Positions 9,687 through 22,247 of a DNA stretch of 64,000 nucleotides are shown piece by piece (position 1 is the stretch's first letter; each line of letters begins with the position of its first letter). The translations under genes and the position numbers were made by a program. The notes under the pieces were generated by a model that had not been told where the DNA came from, made no database searches, and was given only the letters and a program-made list of their open reading frames with translations. This stretch comes from Elymus sibiricus (Eukaryota > Streptophyta > Magnoliopsida > Poales > Poaceae). The stretch lies in the NCBI GenBank assembly GCA_039707655.1, contig CM077673.1, positions 3,544,001-3,608,000 on the forward strand, written 5' to 3'.

Positions 9687-11106
9687 ATGCTATCATTCAC
9701 TGTTTTTCGGTAGTCGTGGTCGTCCGAACGTTCGGGGAAGCCCGGGGTGCGGTTACGGGGACCTCGCCAAAACTAGCAGATTTTGTGTGTCCCGGCTAGT
9801 TTTCTATGCTACTACTCACTAATTTTGGGTCCCGGGGCGATCCAAACGTCCGGGGAACCCCGGGGTCCGCAATACGGGGACCTTGTCAAAACTCGCAGAT
9901 TTGGTCCATTCTTACCAGTTTTCTATGCTATTATTCACTGGTTTTTGGTAGTTGTGGTCGTCCGAATGTTTCGGGAAGCTCGAGATGCGGTTACGGGGAC
10001 CTCGCCAAAACTAACAGATTGTGTCTGTTCCGGCCAGTTTTCTATGCTATTACTAACTGATTTTGGGTCCCGGGGTGATCCAAACGTTCGGGGAACCGCG
10101 GGGTCCGCTTACGGGGACTTCGCCAAAACTCGCAGATTTGGTCCATTCTTACCAGTTTTCTGTGCTATTATTCACTGTTTTTTGGTTGTCGTGGTCGTCC
10201 GAACGTTCGGGGAAGCCCGGGGTCCGGTTACGGGGACCTCGCAAACACTCGAAGCTTTGGTCCATTCTTACCAGTTTTCTGTGCTATTATTCACTGTTTT
10301 TTGGTTGTCGTGGTCGTCCAAACGTTCGGGGAAGCCCGTGGACCGGTTACGGGGACCTCGCCAAAACTCGCAGATTTGGTCCATTCTTACCAGTTTTCTG
10401 TGCTATTATTCACTGTTTTTGGTTGTCGTGGTCGTCCGAACGTTCGGGGAAGCCCGTGGACCGCTAACTGGGACCTCGCCAAAACTCAGATTTTGTCCAT
10501 TCAGACCAGATTTCTATGCTATTATTCACTTTTTTTTGTTGTCGTGGTCGTCCGAACATTCGGGGAACCCCGTGGACCGGTTACAGGGACCTCGCCAAAA
10601 CTAGCAGATTTTGCCTGTTCCGGCCAGTTTTCTATGCTACTACTCACTAATTTTGGGTCTGGGGGCGATCCAAACGTTCGGGGAACCCCGGGGTCCGCTT
10701 ACGGGCACCTCGCCAAAACTCGCAGATTTGGTCCATTCTGACCAGTTTTCTATGCTATTATTCACTGTTTTTGGTTGTCGTGGTCGTCCCAACATTTGGG
10801 GATGTCCGGGGTCCGGTTACGGGGACCTCGCCAAAACTCGCAGATTTGTTCCATTCTTACCAGTTTTCTATGCTATTATTCACTGTTTTTTGGTTGTCGT
10901 GGTCGTCCGAACGCTCGGGGAAGCCCGGGGTCCGGTTACGGGGACCTCGCAAAAACTCGAAGATTTGGTCCATTCTTACCAGTTTTCTATGCTATTACTC
11001 ACTCATTTTGGGTCCCGGGGCGATCCAAATGTTCGGGGAACCCCGGGGTCCGCTTATGGGGAGCTCGCCAAAACTCGCAGATTTTGTCCATTCTGACCAG
11101 ATTTCT
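9687..11106 (+). repeat. 12-mer unit L6 (7A, 'cattcagacc' variant)
   Basis: 1,420 bp. m7 tail reads 'cattcagacc' instead of 'cattctgacc', a change shared by the consecutive 12-mers at 9,687, 11,821, 13,005, 14,782 and 16,916 and by no others, marking one local amplification. Confidence 0.95.
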
Positions 11107-11463
11107 ATGCTATCATTCACTGTTTTTCGGTAGTCGTGGTCGTCCGAACGTTCGGGGAAGCCCGGGGTGCGGTTACGGGGACCTCGCCAAAACTAGCAGA
11201 TTTTGTGTGTCCCGGCTAGTTTTCTATGCTACTACTCACTAATTTTGGGTCCCGGGGCGATCCAAACGTCCGGGGAACCCCGGGGTCCGCAATACGGGGA
11301 CCTTGTCAAAACTCGCAGATTTGGCCCATTCTTACCAGTTTTCTATGCTATTATTCACTGGTTTTTGGTAGTTGTGGTCGTCCGAATGTTCGGGGAAGCC
11401 CGGGGTCCGCTTATGGGGAGCTCGCCAAAACTCGCAGATTTTGTCCATTCTGACCAGGTTTCT
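11107..11463 (+). repeat. 3-mer unit S, first of a doublet
   Basis: 357 bp. Private 'atttggcccattc' in m2 and 'gaccaggtttct' in the hybrid. Confidence 0.93.
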
Positions 11464-11820
11464 ATGCTATCATTCACTGTTTTTCGGTAGTCGTGGTCGT
11501 CCGAACGTTCGGGGAAGCCCGGGGTGCGGTTACGGGGACCTCGCCAAAACTAGCAGATTTTGTGTGTCCCGGCTAGTTTTCTATGCTACTACTCACTAAT
11601 TTTGGGTCCCGGGGCGATCCAAACATCCGGGGAACCCCGGGGTCCGCAATACGGGGACCTTGTCAAAACTCGCAGATTTGGTCCATTCTTACCAGTTTTC
11701 TATGCTATTATTCACTGGTTTTTGGTAGTTGTGGTCGTCCGAATGTTCGGGGAAGCCCTTGGTCCGCTTATGGGGAGCTCGCCAAAACTCGCAGATTTTG
11801 TCCATTCTGACCAGATTTCT
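11464..11820 (+). repeat. 3-mer unit S, second of a doublet
   Basis: 357 bp. m2 has 'aaacatccgg', also present in the second S of the doublets at 16,559 and 18,693. The hybrid has private 'agcccttggtcc'. Confidence 0.93.
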
Positions 11821-13004
11821 ATGCTATCATTCACTGTTTTTCGGTAGTCGTGGTCGTCCGAACGTTCGGGGAAGCCCGGGGTGCGGTTACGGGGACCTCG
11901 CCAAAACTAGCAGATTTTGTGTGTCCCGGCTAGTTTTCTATGCTACTACTCACTAATTTTGGGTCCCGGGGCGATCCAAACGTCCGGGGAACCCCGGGGT
12001 CCGCAATACGGGGACCTTGTCAAAACTCGCAGATTTGGTCCATTCTTACCAGTTTTCTATGCTATTATTCACTGGTTTTTGGTAGTTGTGGTCGTCCGAA
12101 TGTTTCGGGAAGCTCGAGATGCGGTTACGGGGACCTCGCCAAAACTAACAGATTGTGTCTGTTCCGGCCAGTTTTCTATGCTATTACTAACTGATTTTGG
12201 GTCCCGGGGTGATCCAAACGTTCGGGGAACCGCGGGGTCCGCTTACGGGGACTTCGCCAAAACTCGCAGATTTGGTCCATTCTTACCAGTTTTCTGTGCT
12301 ATTATTCACTGTTTTTTGGTTGTCGTGGTCGTCCGAACGTTCGGGGAAGCCCGGGGTCCGGTTACGGGGACCTCGCAAACACTCGAAGCTTTGGTCCATT
12401 CTTACCAGTTTTCTGTGCTATTATTCACTGTTTTTTGGTTGTCGTGGTCGTCCAAACGTTCGGGGAAGCCCGTGGACCGGTTACGGGGACCTCGCCAAAA
12501 CTCGCAGATTTGGTCCATTCTTACCAGTTTTCTGTGCTATTATTCACTGTTTTTGGTTGTCGTGGTCGTCCGAACGTTCGGGGAAGCCCGTGGACCGCTA
12601 ACTGGGACCTCGCCAAAACTCAGATTTTGTCCATTCAGACCAGATTTCTATGCTATTATTCACTTTTTTTTGTTGTCGTGGTCGTCCGAACATTCGGGGA
12701 ACCCCGTGGACCGGTTACAGGGACCTCGCCAAAACTAGCAGATTTTGCCTGTTCCGGCCAGTTTTCTATGCTACTACTCACTAATTTTGGGTCTGGGGGC
12801 GATCCAAACGTTCGGGGAACCCCGGGGTCCGCTTACGGGCACCTCGCCAAAACTCGCAGATTTGGTCCATTCTTACCAGTTTTCTATGCTATTATTCACT
12901 GGTTTTTGGTAGTTGTGGTCGTCCGAATGTTCGGGGAAGCCCGGGGTCCGCTTATGGGGAGCTCGCCAAAACTCGCAGATTTTGTCCATTCTGACCAGAT
13001 TTCT
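11821..13004 (+). repeat. 10-mer unit: 12-mer truncated by fusion m9 to m3/m12 hybrid
   Basis: 1,184 bp: m1 to m9, then the hybrid monomer of a 3-mer. The m9 tail changes from 'cattctgacc' to 'cattcttacc' and the next monomer starts 'cactggtttttggtagttg'. Compared with an L plus S block (1,777 bp) five monomers are missing, which fits one unequal crossover inside the shared box 'ccagttttctatgctatt'. Carries the 'cattcagacc' marker. Confidence 0.93.
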
Positions 13005-14424
13005 ATGCTATCATTCACTGTTTTTCGGTAGTCGTGGTCGTCCGAACGTTCGGGGAAGCCCGGGGTGCGGTTACGGGGACCTCGCCAAAACTAGCAGATT
13101 TTGTGTGTCCCGGCTAGTTTTCTATGCTACTACTCACTAATTTTGGGTCCCGGGGCGATCCAAACGTCCGGGGAACCCCGGGGTCCGCAATACGGGGACC
13201 TTGTCAAAACTCGCAGATTTGGTCCATTCTTACCAGTTTTCTATGCTATTATTCACTGGTTTTTGGTAGTTGTGGTCGTCCGAATGTTTCGGGAAGCTCG
13301 AGATGCGGTTACGGGGACCTCGCCAAAACTAACAGATTGTGTCTGTTCCGGCCAGTTTTCTATGCTATTACTAACTGATTTTGGGTCCCGGGGTGATCCA
13401 AACGTTCGGGGAACCGCGGGGTCCGCTTACGGGGACTTCGCCAAAACTCGCAGATTTGGTCCATTCTTACCAGTTTTCTGTGCTATTATTCACTGTTTTT
13501 TGGTTGTCGTGGTCGTCCGAACGTTCGGGGAAGCCCGGGGTCCGGTTACGGGGACCTCGCAAACACTCGAAGCTTTGGTCCATTCTTACCAGTTTTCTGT
13601 GCTATTATTCACTGTTTTTTGGTTGTCGTGGTCGTCCAAACGTTCGGGGAAGCCCGTGGACCGGTTACGGGGACCTCGCCAAAACTCGCAGATTTGGTCC
13701 ATTCTTACCAGTTTTCTGTGCTATTATTCACTGTTTTTGGTTGTCGTGGTCGTCCGAACGTTCGGGGAAGCCCGTGGACCGCTAACTGGGACCTCGCCAA
13801 AACTCAGATTTTGTCCATTCAGACCAGATTTCTATGCTATTATTCACTTTTTTTTGTTGTCGTGGTCGTCCGAACATTCGGGGAACCCCGTGGACCGGTT
13901 ACAGGGACCTCGCCAAAACTAGCAGATTTTGCCTGTTCCGGCCAGTTTTCTATGCTACTACTCACTAATTTTGGGTCTGGGGGCGATCCAAACGTTCGGG
14001 GAACCCCGGGGTCCGCTTACGGGCACCTCGCCAAAACTCGCAGATTTGGTCCATTCTAACCAGTTTTCTATGCTATTATTCACTGTTTTTGGTTGTCGTG
14101 GTCGTCCCAACATTTGGGGATGTCCGGGGTCCGGTTACGGGGACCTCGCCAAAACTCGCAGATTTGTTCCATTCTTACCAGTTTTCTATGCTATTATTCA
14201 CTGTTTTTTGGTTGTCGTGGTCGTCCGAACGCTCGGGGAAGCCCGGGGTCCGGTTACGGGGACCTCGCAAAAACTCGAAGATTTGGTCCATTCTTACCAG
14301 TTTTCTATGCTATTACTCACTCATTTTGGGTCCCGGGGCGATCCAAATGTTCGGGGAACCCCGGGGTCCGCTTATGGGGAGCTCGCCAAAACTCGCAGAT
14401 TTTGTCCATTCTGACCAGATTTCT
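13005..14424 (+). repeat. 12-mer unit L8 (7A, 'cattcagacc' variant)
   Basis: 1,420 bp. m9 tail has 'cattctaacc', shared only with the next 12-mer at 14,782; the pair is a recent duplication with a 1,777-bp period. Confidence 0.95.
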
Positions 14425-14781
14425 ATGCTATCATTCACTGTTTTTCGGTAGTCGTGGTCGTCCGAACGTTCGGGGAAGCCCGGGGTGCGGTTACGGGGAC
14501 CTCGCCAAAACTAGCAGATTTTGTGTGTCCCGGCTAGTTTTCTATGCTACTACTCACTAATTTTGGGTCCCGGGGCGATCCAAACGTCCGGGGAACCCCG
14601 GGGTCCGCAATACGGGGACCTTGTCAAAACTCGCAGATTTGGTCCATTCTTACCAGTTTTCTATGCTATTATTCACTGGTTTTTGGTAGTTGTGGTCGTC
14701 CGAATGTTCGGGGAAGCCCGGGGTCCGCTTATGGGGAGCTCGCCAAAACTCGCAGATTTTGTCCATTCTGACCAGATTTCT
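14425..14781 (+). repeat. 3-mer unit S
   Basis: 357 bp, standard sequence. Confidence 0.93.
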
Positions 14782-16201
14782 ATGCTATCATTCACTGTTT
14801 TTCGGTAGTCGTGGTCGTCCGAACGTTCGGGGAAGCCCGGGGTGCGGTTACGGGGACCTCGCCAAAACTAGCAGATTTTGTGTGTCCCGGCTAGTTTTCT
14901 ATGCTACTACTCACTAATTTTGGGTCCCGGGGCGATCCAAACGTCCGGGGAACCCCGGGGTCCGCAATACGGGGACCTTGTCAAAACTCGCAGATTTGGT
15001 CCATTCTTACCAGTTTTCTATGCTATTATTCACTGGTTTTTGGTAGTTGTGGTCGTCCGAATGTTTCGGGAAGCTCGAGATGCGGTTACGGGGACCTCGC
15101 CAAAACTAACAGATTGTGTCTGTTCCGGCCAGTTTTCTATGCTATTACTAACTGATTTTGGGTCCCGGGGTGATCCAAACGTTCGGGGAACCGCGGGGTC
15201 CGCTTACGGGGACTTCGCCAAAACTCGCAGATTTGGTCCATTCTTACCAGTTTTCTGTGCTATTATTCACTGTTTTTTGGTTGTCGTGGTCGTCCGAACG
15301 TTCGGGGAAGCCCGGGGTCCGGTTACGGGGACCTCGCAAACACTCGAAGCTTTGGTCCATTCTTACCAGTTTTCTGTGCTATTATTCACTGTTTTTTGGT
15401 TGTCGTGGTCGTCCAAACGTTCGGGGAAGCCCGTGGACCGGTTACGGGGACCTCGCCAAAACTCGCAGATTTGGTCCATTCTTACCAGTTTTCTGTGCTA
15501 TTATTCACTGTTTTTGGTTGTCGTGGTCGTCCGAACGTTCGGGGAAGCCCGTGGACCGCTAACTGGGACCTCGCCAAAACTCAGATTTTGTCCATTCAGA
15601 CCAGATTTCTATGCTATTATTCACTTTTTTTTGTTGTCGTGGTCGTCCGAACATTCGGGGAACCCCGTGGACCGGTTACAGGGACCTCGCCAAAACTAGC
15701 AGATTTTGCCTGTTCCGGCCAGTTTTCTATGCTACTACTCACTAATTTTGGGTCTGGGGGCGATCCAAACGTTCGGGGAACCCCGGGGTCCGCTTACGGG
15801 CACCTCGCCAAAACTCGCAGATTTGGTCCATTCTAACCAGTTTTCTATGCTATTATTCACTGTTTTTGGTTGTCGTGGTCGTCCCAACATTTGGGGATGT
15901 CCGGGGTCCGGTTACGGGGACCTCGCCAAAACTCGCAGATTTGTTCCATTCTTACCAGTTTTCTATGCTATTATTCACTGTTTTTTGGTTGTCGTGGTCG
16001 TCCGAACGCTCGGGGAAGCCCGGGGTCCGGTTACGGGGACCTCGCAAAAACTCGAAGATTTGGTCCATTCTTACCAGTTTTCTATGCTATTACTCACTCA
16101 TTTTGGGTCCCGGGGCGATCCAAATGTTCGGGGAACCCCGGGGTCCGCTTATGGGGAGCTCGCCAAAACTCGCAGATTTTGTCCATTCTGACCAGATTTC
16201 T
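14782..16201 (+). repeat. 12-mer unit L9 (7A, 'cattcagacc' variant)
   Basis: 1,420 bp. Has both 'cattcagacc' (m7) and 'cattctaacc' (m9), as in the unit at 13,005. Confidence 0.95.
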
Positions 16202-16558
16202 ATGCTATCATTCACTGTTTTTCGGTAGTCGTGGTCGTCCGAACGTTCGGGGAAGCCCGGGGTGCGGTTACGGGGACCTCGCCAAAACTAGCAGATTTTG
16301 TGTGTCCCGGCTAGTTTTCTATGCTACTACTCACTAATTTTGGGTCCCGGGGCGATCCAAACGTCCGGGGAACCCCGGGGTCCGCAATACGGGGACCTTG
16401 TCAAAACTCGCAGATTTGGTCCATTCTTACCAGTTTTCTATGCTATTATTCACTGGTTTTTGGTAGTTGTGGTCGTCCGAATGTTCGGGGAAGCCCGGGG
16501 TCCGCTTATGGGGAGCTCGCCAAAACTCGCAGATTTTGTCCATTCTGACCAGATTTCT
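16202..16558 (+). repeat. 3-mer unit S, first of a doublet
   Basis: 357 bp, standard sequence. Confidence 0.93.
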
Positions 16559-16915
16559 ATGCTATCATTCACTGTTTTTCGGTAGTCGTGGTCGTCCGAA
16601 CGTTCGGGGAAGCCCGGGGTGCGGTTACGGGGACCTCGCCAAAACTAGCAGATTTTGTGTGTCCCGGCTAGTTTTCTATGCTACTACTCACTAATTTTGG
16701 GTCCCGGGGCGATCCAAACATCCGGGGAACCCCGGGGTCCGCAATACGGGGACCTTGTCAAAACTCGCAGATTTGGTCCATTCTTACCAGTTTTCTATGC
16801 TATTATTCACTGGTTTTTGGTAGTTGTGGTCGTCCGAATGTTCGGGGAAGCCCGGGGTCCGCTTATGGGGAGCTCGCCAAAACTCGCAGATTTTGTCCAT
16901 TCTGACCAGATTTCT
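16559..16915 (+). repeat. 3-mer unit S, second of a doublet
   Basis: 357 bp. m2 has 'aaacatccgg', linking it to the S units at 11,464 and 18,693. Confidence 0.93.
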
Positions 16916-18335
16916 ATGCTATCATTCACTGTTTTTCGGTAGTCGTGGTCGTCCGAACGTTCGGGGAAGCCCGGGGTGCGGTTACGGGGACCTCGCCAAA
17001 ACTAGCAGATTTTGTGTGTCCCGGCTAGTTTTCTATGCTACTACTCACTAATTTTGGGTCCCGGGGCGATCCAAACGTCCGGGGAACCCCGGGGTCCGCA
17101 ATACGGGGACCTTGTCAAAACTCGCAGATTTGGTCCATTCTTACCAGTTTTCTATGCTATTATTCACTGGTTTTTGGTAGTTGTGGTCGTCCGAATGTTT
17201 CGGGAAGCTCGAGATGCGGTTACGGGGACCTCGCCAAAACTAACAGATTGTGTCTGTTCCGGCCAGTTTTCTATGCTATTACTAACTGATTTTGGGTCCC
17301 GGGGTGATCCAAACGTTCGGGGAACCGCGGGGTCCGCTTACGGGGACTTCGCCAAAACTCGCAGATTTGGTCCATTCTTACCAGTTTTCTGTGCTATTAT
17401 TCACTGTTTTTTGGTTGTCGTGGTCGTCCGAACGTTCGGGGAAGCCCGGGGTCCGGTTACGGGGACCTCGCAAACACTCGAAGCTTTGGTCCATTCTTAC
17501 CAGTTTTCTGTGCTATTATTCACTGTTTTTTGGTTGTCGTGGTCGTCCAAACGTTCGGGGAAGCCCGTGGACCGGTTACGGGGACCTCGCCAAAACTCGC
17601 AGATTTGGTCCATTCTTACCAGTTTTCTGTGCTATTATTCACTGTTTTTGGTTGTCGTGGTCGTCCGAACGTTCGGGGAAGCCCGTGGACCGCTAACTGG
17701 GACCTCGCCAAAACTCAGATTTTGTCCATTCAGACCAGATTTCTATGCTATTATTCACTTTTTTTTGTTGTCGTGGTCGTCCGAACATTCGGGGAACCCC
17801 GTGGACCGGTTACAGGGACCTCGCCAAAACTAGCAGATTTTGCCTGTTCCGGCCAGTTTTCTATGCTACTACTCACTAATTTTGGGTCTGGGGGCGATCC
17901 AAACGTTCGGGGAACCCCGGGGTCCGCTTACGGGCACCTCGCCAAAACTCGCAGATTTGGTCCATTCTGACCAGTTTTCTATGCTATTATTCACTGTTTT
18001 TGGTTGTCGTGGTCGTCCCAACATTTGGGGATGTCCGGGGTCCGGTTACGGGGACCTCGCCAAAACTCGCAGATTTGTTCCATTCTTACCAGTTTTCTAT
18101 GCTATTATTCACTGTTTTTTGGTTGTCGTGGTCGTCCGAACGCTCGGGGAAGCCCGGGGTCCGGTTACGGGGACCTCGCAAAAACTCGAAGATTTGGTCC
18201 ATTCTTACCAGTTTTCTATGCTATTACTCACTCATTTTGGGTCCCGGGGCGATCCAAATGTTCGGGGAACCCCGGGGTCCGCTTATGGGGAGCTCGCCAA
18301 AACTCGCAGATTTTGTCCATTCTGACCAGATTTCT
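16916..18335 (+). repeat. 12-mer unit L10 (7A, 'cattcagacc' variant)
   Basis: 1,420 bp. Last unit of the 'cattcagacc' run; m9 reads 'cattctgacc'. Confidence 0.95.
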
Positions 18336-18692
18336 ATGCTATCATTCACTGTTTTTCGGTAGTCGTGGTCGTCCGAACGTTCGGGGAAGCCCGGGGTGCG
18401 GTTACGGGGACCTCGCCAAAACTAGCAGATTTTGTGTGTCCCGGCTAGTTTTCTATGCTACTACTCACTAATTTTGGGTCCCGGGGCGATCCAAACGTCC
18501 GGGGAACCCCGGGGTCCGCAATACGGGGACCTTGTCAAAACTCGCAGATTTGGTCCATTCTTACCAGTTTTCTATGCTATTATTCACTGGTTTTTGGTAG
18601 TTGTGGTCGTACGAATGTTCGGGGAAGCCCGGGGTCCGCTTATGGGGAGCTCGCCAAAACTCGCAGATTTTGTCCATTCTGACCAGATTTCT
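18336..18692 (+). repeat. 3-mer unit S, first of a doublet
   Basis: 357 bp. Hybrid monomer has private 'gtcgtacgaatg' near 18,608. Confidence 0.93.
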
Positions 18693-19049
18693 ATGCTATC
18701 ATTCACTGTTTTTCGGTAGTCGTGGTCGTCCGAACGTTCGGGGAAGCCCGGGGTGCGGTTACGGGGACCTCGCCAAAACTAGCAGATTTTGTGTGTCCCG
18801 GCTAGTTTTCTATGCTACTACTCACTAATTTTGGGTCCCGGGGCGATCCAAACATCCGGGGAACCCCGGGGTCCGCAATACGGGGACCTTGTCAAAACTC
18901 GCAGATTTGGTCCATTCTTACCAGTTTTCTATGCTATTATTCACTGGTTTTTGGTAGTTGTGGTCGTCCGAATGTTCGGGGAAGCCCGGGGTCCGCTTAT
19001 GGGGAGCTCGCCAAAACTCGCAGATTTTGTCCATTCTGACCAGATTTCT
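18693..19049 (+). repeat. 3-mer unit S, second of a doublet
   Basis: 357 bp. m2 has 'aaacatccgg' exactly 2,134 bp after the same marker in the S unit at 16,559, so an S-S-L block was duplicated. Confidence 0.93.
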
Positions 19050-20469
19050 ATGCTATCATTCACTGTTTTTCGGTAGTCGTGGTCGTCCGAACGTTCGGGG
19101 AAGCCCGGGGTGCGGTTACGGGGACCTCGCCAAAACTAGCAGATTTTGTGTGTCCCGGCTAGTTTTCTATGCTACTACTCACTAATTTTGGGTCCCGGGG
19201 CGATCCAAACGTCCGGGGAACCCCTGGGTCCGCAATACGGGGACCTTGTCAAAACTCGCAGATTTGGTCCATTCTTACCAGTTTTCTATGCTATTATTCA
19301 CTGGTTTTTGGTAGTTGTGGTCGTCCGAATGTTTCGGGAAGCTCGAGATGCGGTTACGGGGACCTCGCCAAAACTAACAGATTGTGTCTGTTCCGGCCAG
19401 TTTTCTATGCTATTACTAACTGATTTTGGGTCCCGGGGTGATCCAAACGTTCGGGGAACCGCGGGGTCCGCTTACGGGGACTTCGCCAAAACTCGCAGAT
19501 TTGGTCCATTCTTACCAGTTTTCTGTGCTATTATTCACTGTTTTTTGGTTGTCGTGGTCGTCCGAACGTTCGGGGAAGCCCGGGGTCCGGTTACGGGGAC
19601 CTCGCAAACACTCGAAGCTTTGGTCCATTCTTACCAGTTTTCTGTGCTATTATTCACTGTTTTTTGGTTGTCGTGGTCGTCCAAACGTTCGGGGAAGCCC
19701 GTGGACCGGTTACGGGGACCTCGCTAAAACTCGCAGATTTGGTCCATTCTTACCAGTTTTCTGTGCTATTATTCACTGTTTTTGGTTGTCGTGGTCGTCC
19801 GAACGTTCGGGGAAGCCCGTGGACCGCTAACTGGGACCTCGCCAAAACTCAGATTTTGTCCATTCTGACCAGATTTCTATGCTATTATTCACTTTTTTTT
19901 GTTGTCGTGGTCGTCCGAACATTCGGGGAACCCCGTGGACCGGTTACAGGGACCTCGCCAAAACTAGCAGATTTTGCCTGTTCCGGCCAGTTTTCTATGC
20001 TACTACTCACTAATTTTGGGTCTGGGGGCGATCCAAACGTTCGGGGAACCCCGGGGTCCGCTTACGGGCACCTCGCCAAAACTCGCAGATTTGGTCCATT
20101 CTGACCAGTTTTTTATGCTATTATTCACTGTTTTTGGTTGTCGTGGTCGTCCCAACATTTGGGGATGTCCGGGGTCCGGTTACGGGGACCTCGCCAAAAC
20201 TCGCAGATTTGTTCCATTCTTACCAGTTTTCTATGCTATTATTCACTGTTTTTTGGTTGTCGTGGTCGTCCGAACGCTCGGGGAAGCCCGGGGTCCGGTT
20301 ACGGGGACCTCGCAAAAACTCGAAGATTTGGTCCATTCTTACCAGTTTTCTATGCTATTACTCACTCATTTTGGGTCCCGGGGCGATCCAAATGTTCGGG
20401 GAACCCCGGGGTCCGCTTATGGGGAGCTCGCCAAAACTCGCAGATTTTGTCCATTCTGACCAGATTTCT
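19050..20469 (+). repeat. 12-mer unit L11 (7A)
   Basis: 1,420 bp. Private 'aacccctgggtcc' in m2 and 'ctcgctaaaac' in m6; back to 'cattctgacc' in m7 and to the 'ccagtttttt' m9 tail. Confidence 0.95.
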
Positions 20470-20826
20470 ATGCTATCATTCACTGTTTTTCGGTAGTCGT
20501 GGTCGTCCGAACGTTCGGGGAAGCCCGGGGTGCGGTTACGGGGACCTCGCCAAAACTAGCAGATTTTGTGTGTCCCGGCTAGTTTTCTATGCTACTACTC
20601 ACTAATTTTGGGTCCCGCGGCGATCCAAACGTCCGGGGAACCCCGGGGTCCGCAATACGGGGACCTTGTCAAAACTCGCAGATTTGGTCCATTCTTACCA
20701 GTTTTCTATGCTATTATTCACTGGTTTTTGGTAGTTGTGGTCGTCCGAATGTTCGGGGAAGCCCGGGGTCCGCTTATGGGGAGCTCGCCAAAACTCGCAG
20801 ATTTTGTCCATTCTGACCAGATTTCT
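20470..20826 (+). repeat. 3-mer unit S
   Basis: 357 bp. m2 has 'cccgcggcg'; hybrid is followed by 'cactatttttcgg' in the next m1. Confidence 0.93.
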
Positions 20827-22247
20827 ATGCTATCATTCACTATTTTTCGGTAGTCGTGGTCGTCCGAACGTTCGGGGAAGCCCGGGGTGCGGTTACGGGG
20901 ACCTCGCCAAAACTAGCAGATTTTGTGTGTCCCGGCTAGTTTTCTATGCTACTACTCACTAATTTTGGGTCCCGGGGCGATCCAAACGTCCGGGGAACCC
21001 CGGGGTCCGCAATACGGGGACCTTGTCAAAACTCGCAGATTTGGTCCATTCTTACCAGTTTTCTATGCTATTATTCACTGGTTTTTGGTAGTTGTGGTCG
21101 TCCGAATGTTTCGGGAAGCTCGAGATGCGGTTACGGGGACCTCGCCAAAACTAACAGATTTTGTCTGTTCCGGCCAGTTTTCTATGCTATTACTAACTGA
21201 TTTTGGGTCCCGGGGTGATCCAAACGTTCGGGGAACCGCGGGGTCCGCTTACGGGGACTTCGCCAAAACTCGCAGATTTGGTCCATTCTTACCAGTTTTC
21301 TGTGCTATTATTCACTGTTTTTTGGTTGTCGTGGTCGTCCGAACGTTCGGGGAAGCCCGGGGTCCGGTTACGGGGACCTCGCAAACACTCGAAGCTTTGG
21401 TCCATTCTTACCAGTTTTCTGTGCTATTATTCACTGTTTTTTGGTTGTCGTGGTCGTCCAAACGTTCGGGGAAGCCCGTGGACCGGTTACGGGGACCTCG
21501 CCAAAACTCGCAGATTTGGTCCATTCTTACCTGTTTTCTATGCTATTACTCAGTGATTTTGGTTCCCGGGGCGATCCAAATGTTCGGGGAACCCCGGAGT
21601 CCGCTAACTGGGACCTCGCCAAAACTCAGATTTTGTCCATTCTGACCAGATTTCTATGCTATTATTCACTTTTTTTTTGTTGTCGTGGTCGTCCGAACAT
21701 TCGGGGAACCCCGTGGACCGGTTACAGGGACCTCGCCAAAACTAGCAGATTTTGCCTGTTCCGGCCAGTTTTCTATGCTACTACTCACTAATTTTGGGTC
21801 TGGGGGCGATCCAAACGTTCGGGGAACCCCGGGGTCCGCTTACGGGCACCTCGCCAAAACTCGCAGATTTGGTCCATTCTGACCAGTTTTCTATGCTATT
21901 ATTCACTGTTTTTGGTTGTCGTGGTCGTCCCAACATTTGGGGATGTCCGGGGTCCGGTTACGGGGACCTCGCCAAAACTCGCAGATTTGTTCCATTCTTA
22001 CCAGTTTTCTATGCTATTATTCACTGTTTTTTGGTTGTCGTGGTCGTCCGAACGCTCGGGGAAGCCCGGGGTCCGGTTACGGGGACCTCGCAAAAACTCG
22101 AAGATTTGGTCCATTCTTACCAGTTTTCTATGCTATTACTCACTCATTTTGGGTCCCGGGGCGATCCAAATGTTCGGGGAACCCCGGGGTCCGCTTATGG
22201 GGAGCTCGCCAAAACTCGCAGATTTTGTCCATTCTGACCAGATTTCT
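20827..22247 (+). repeat. 12-mer unit L12 (first 7B form, mixed markers)
   Basis: 1,421 bp. The first unit with the B form of the seventh monomer: class B, 'tactcagtgattttggttcc' and 'ccccggagtccgctaactggg'. It also has the m3 T allele and a nine-T run in m8, but m10 ends 'ccagttttct' as in the 7A lineage. It is therefore a recombinant, or an intermediate, with a switch between m8 and m10. Confidence 0.92.
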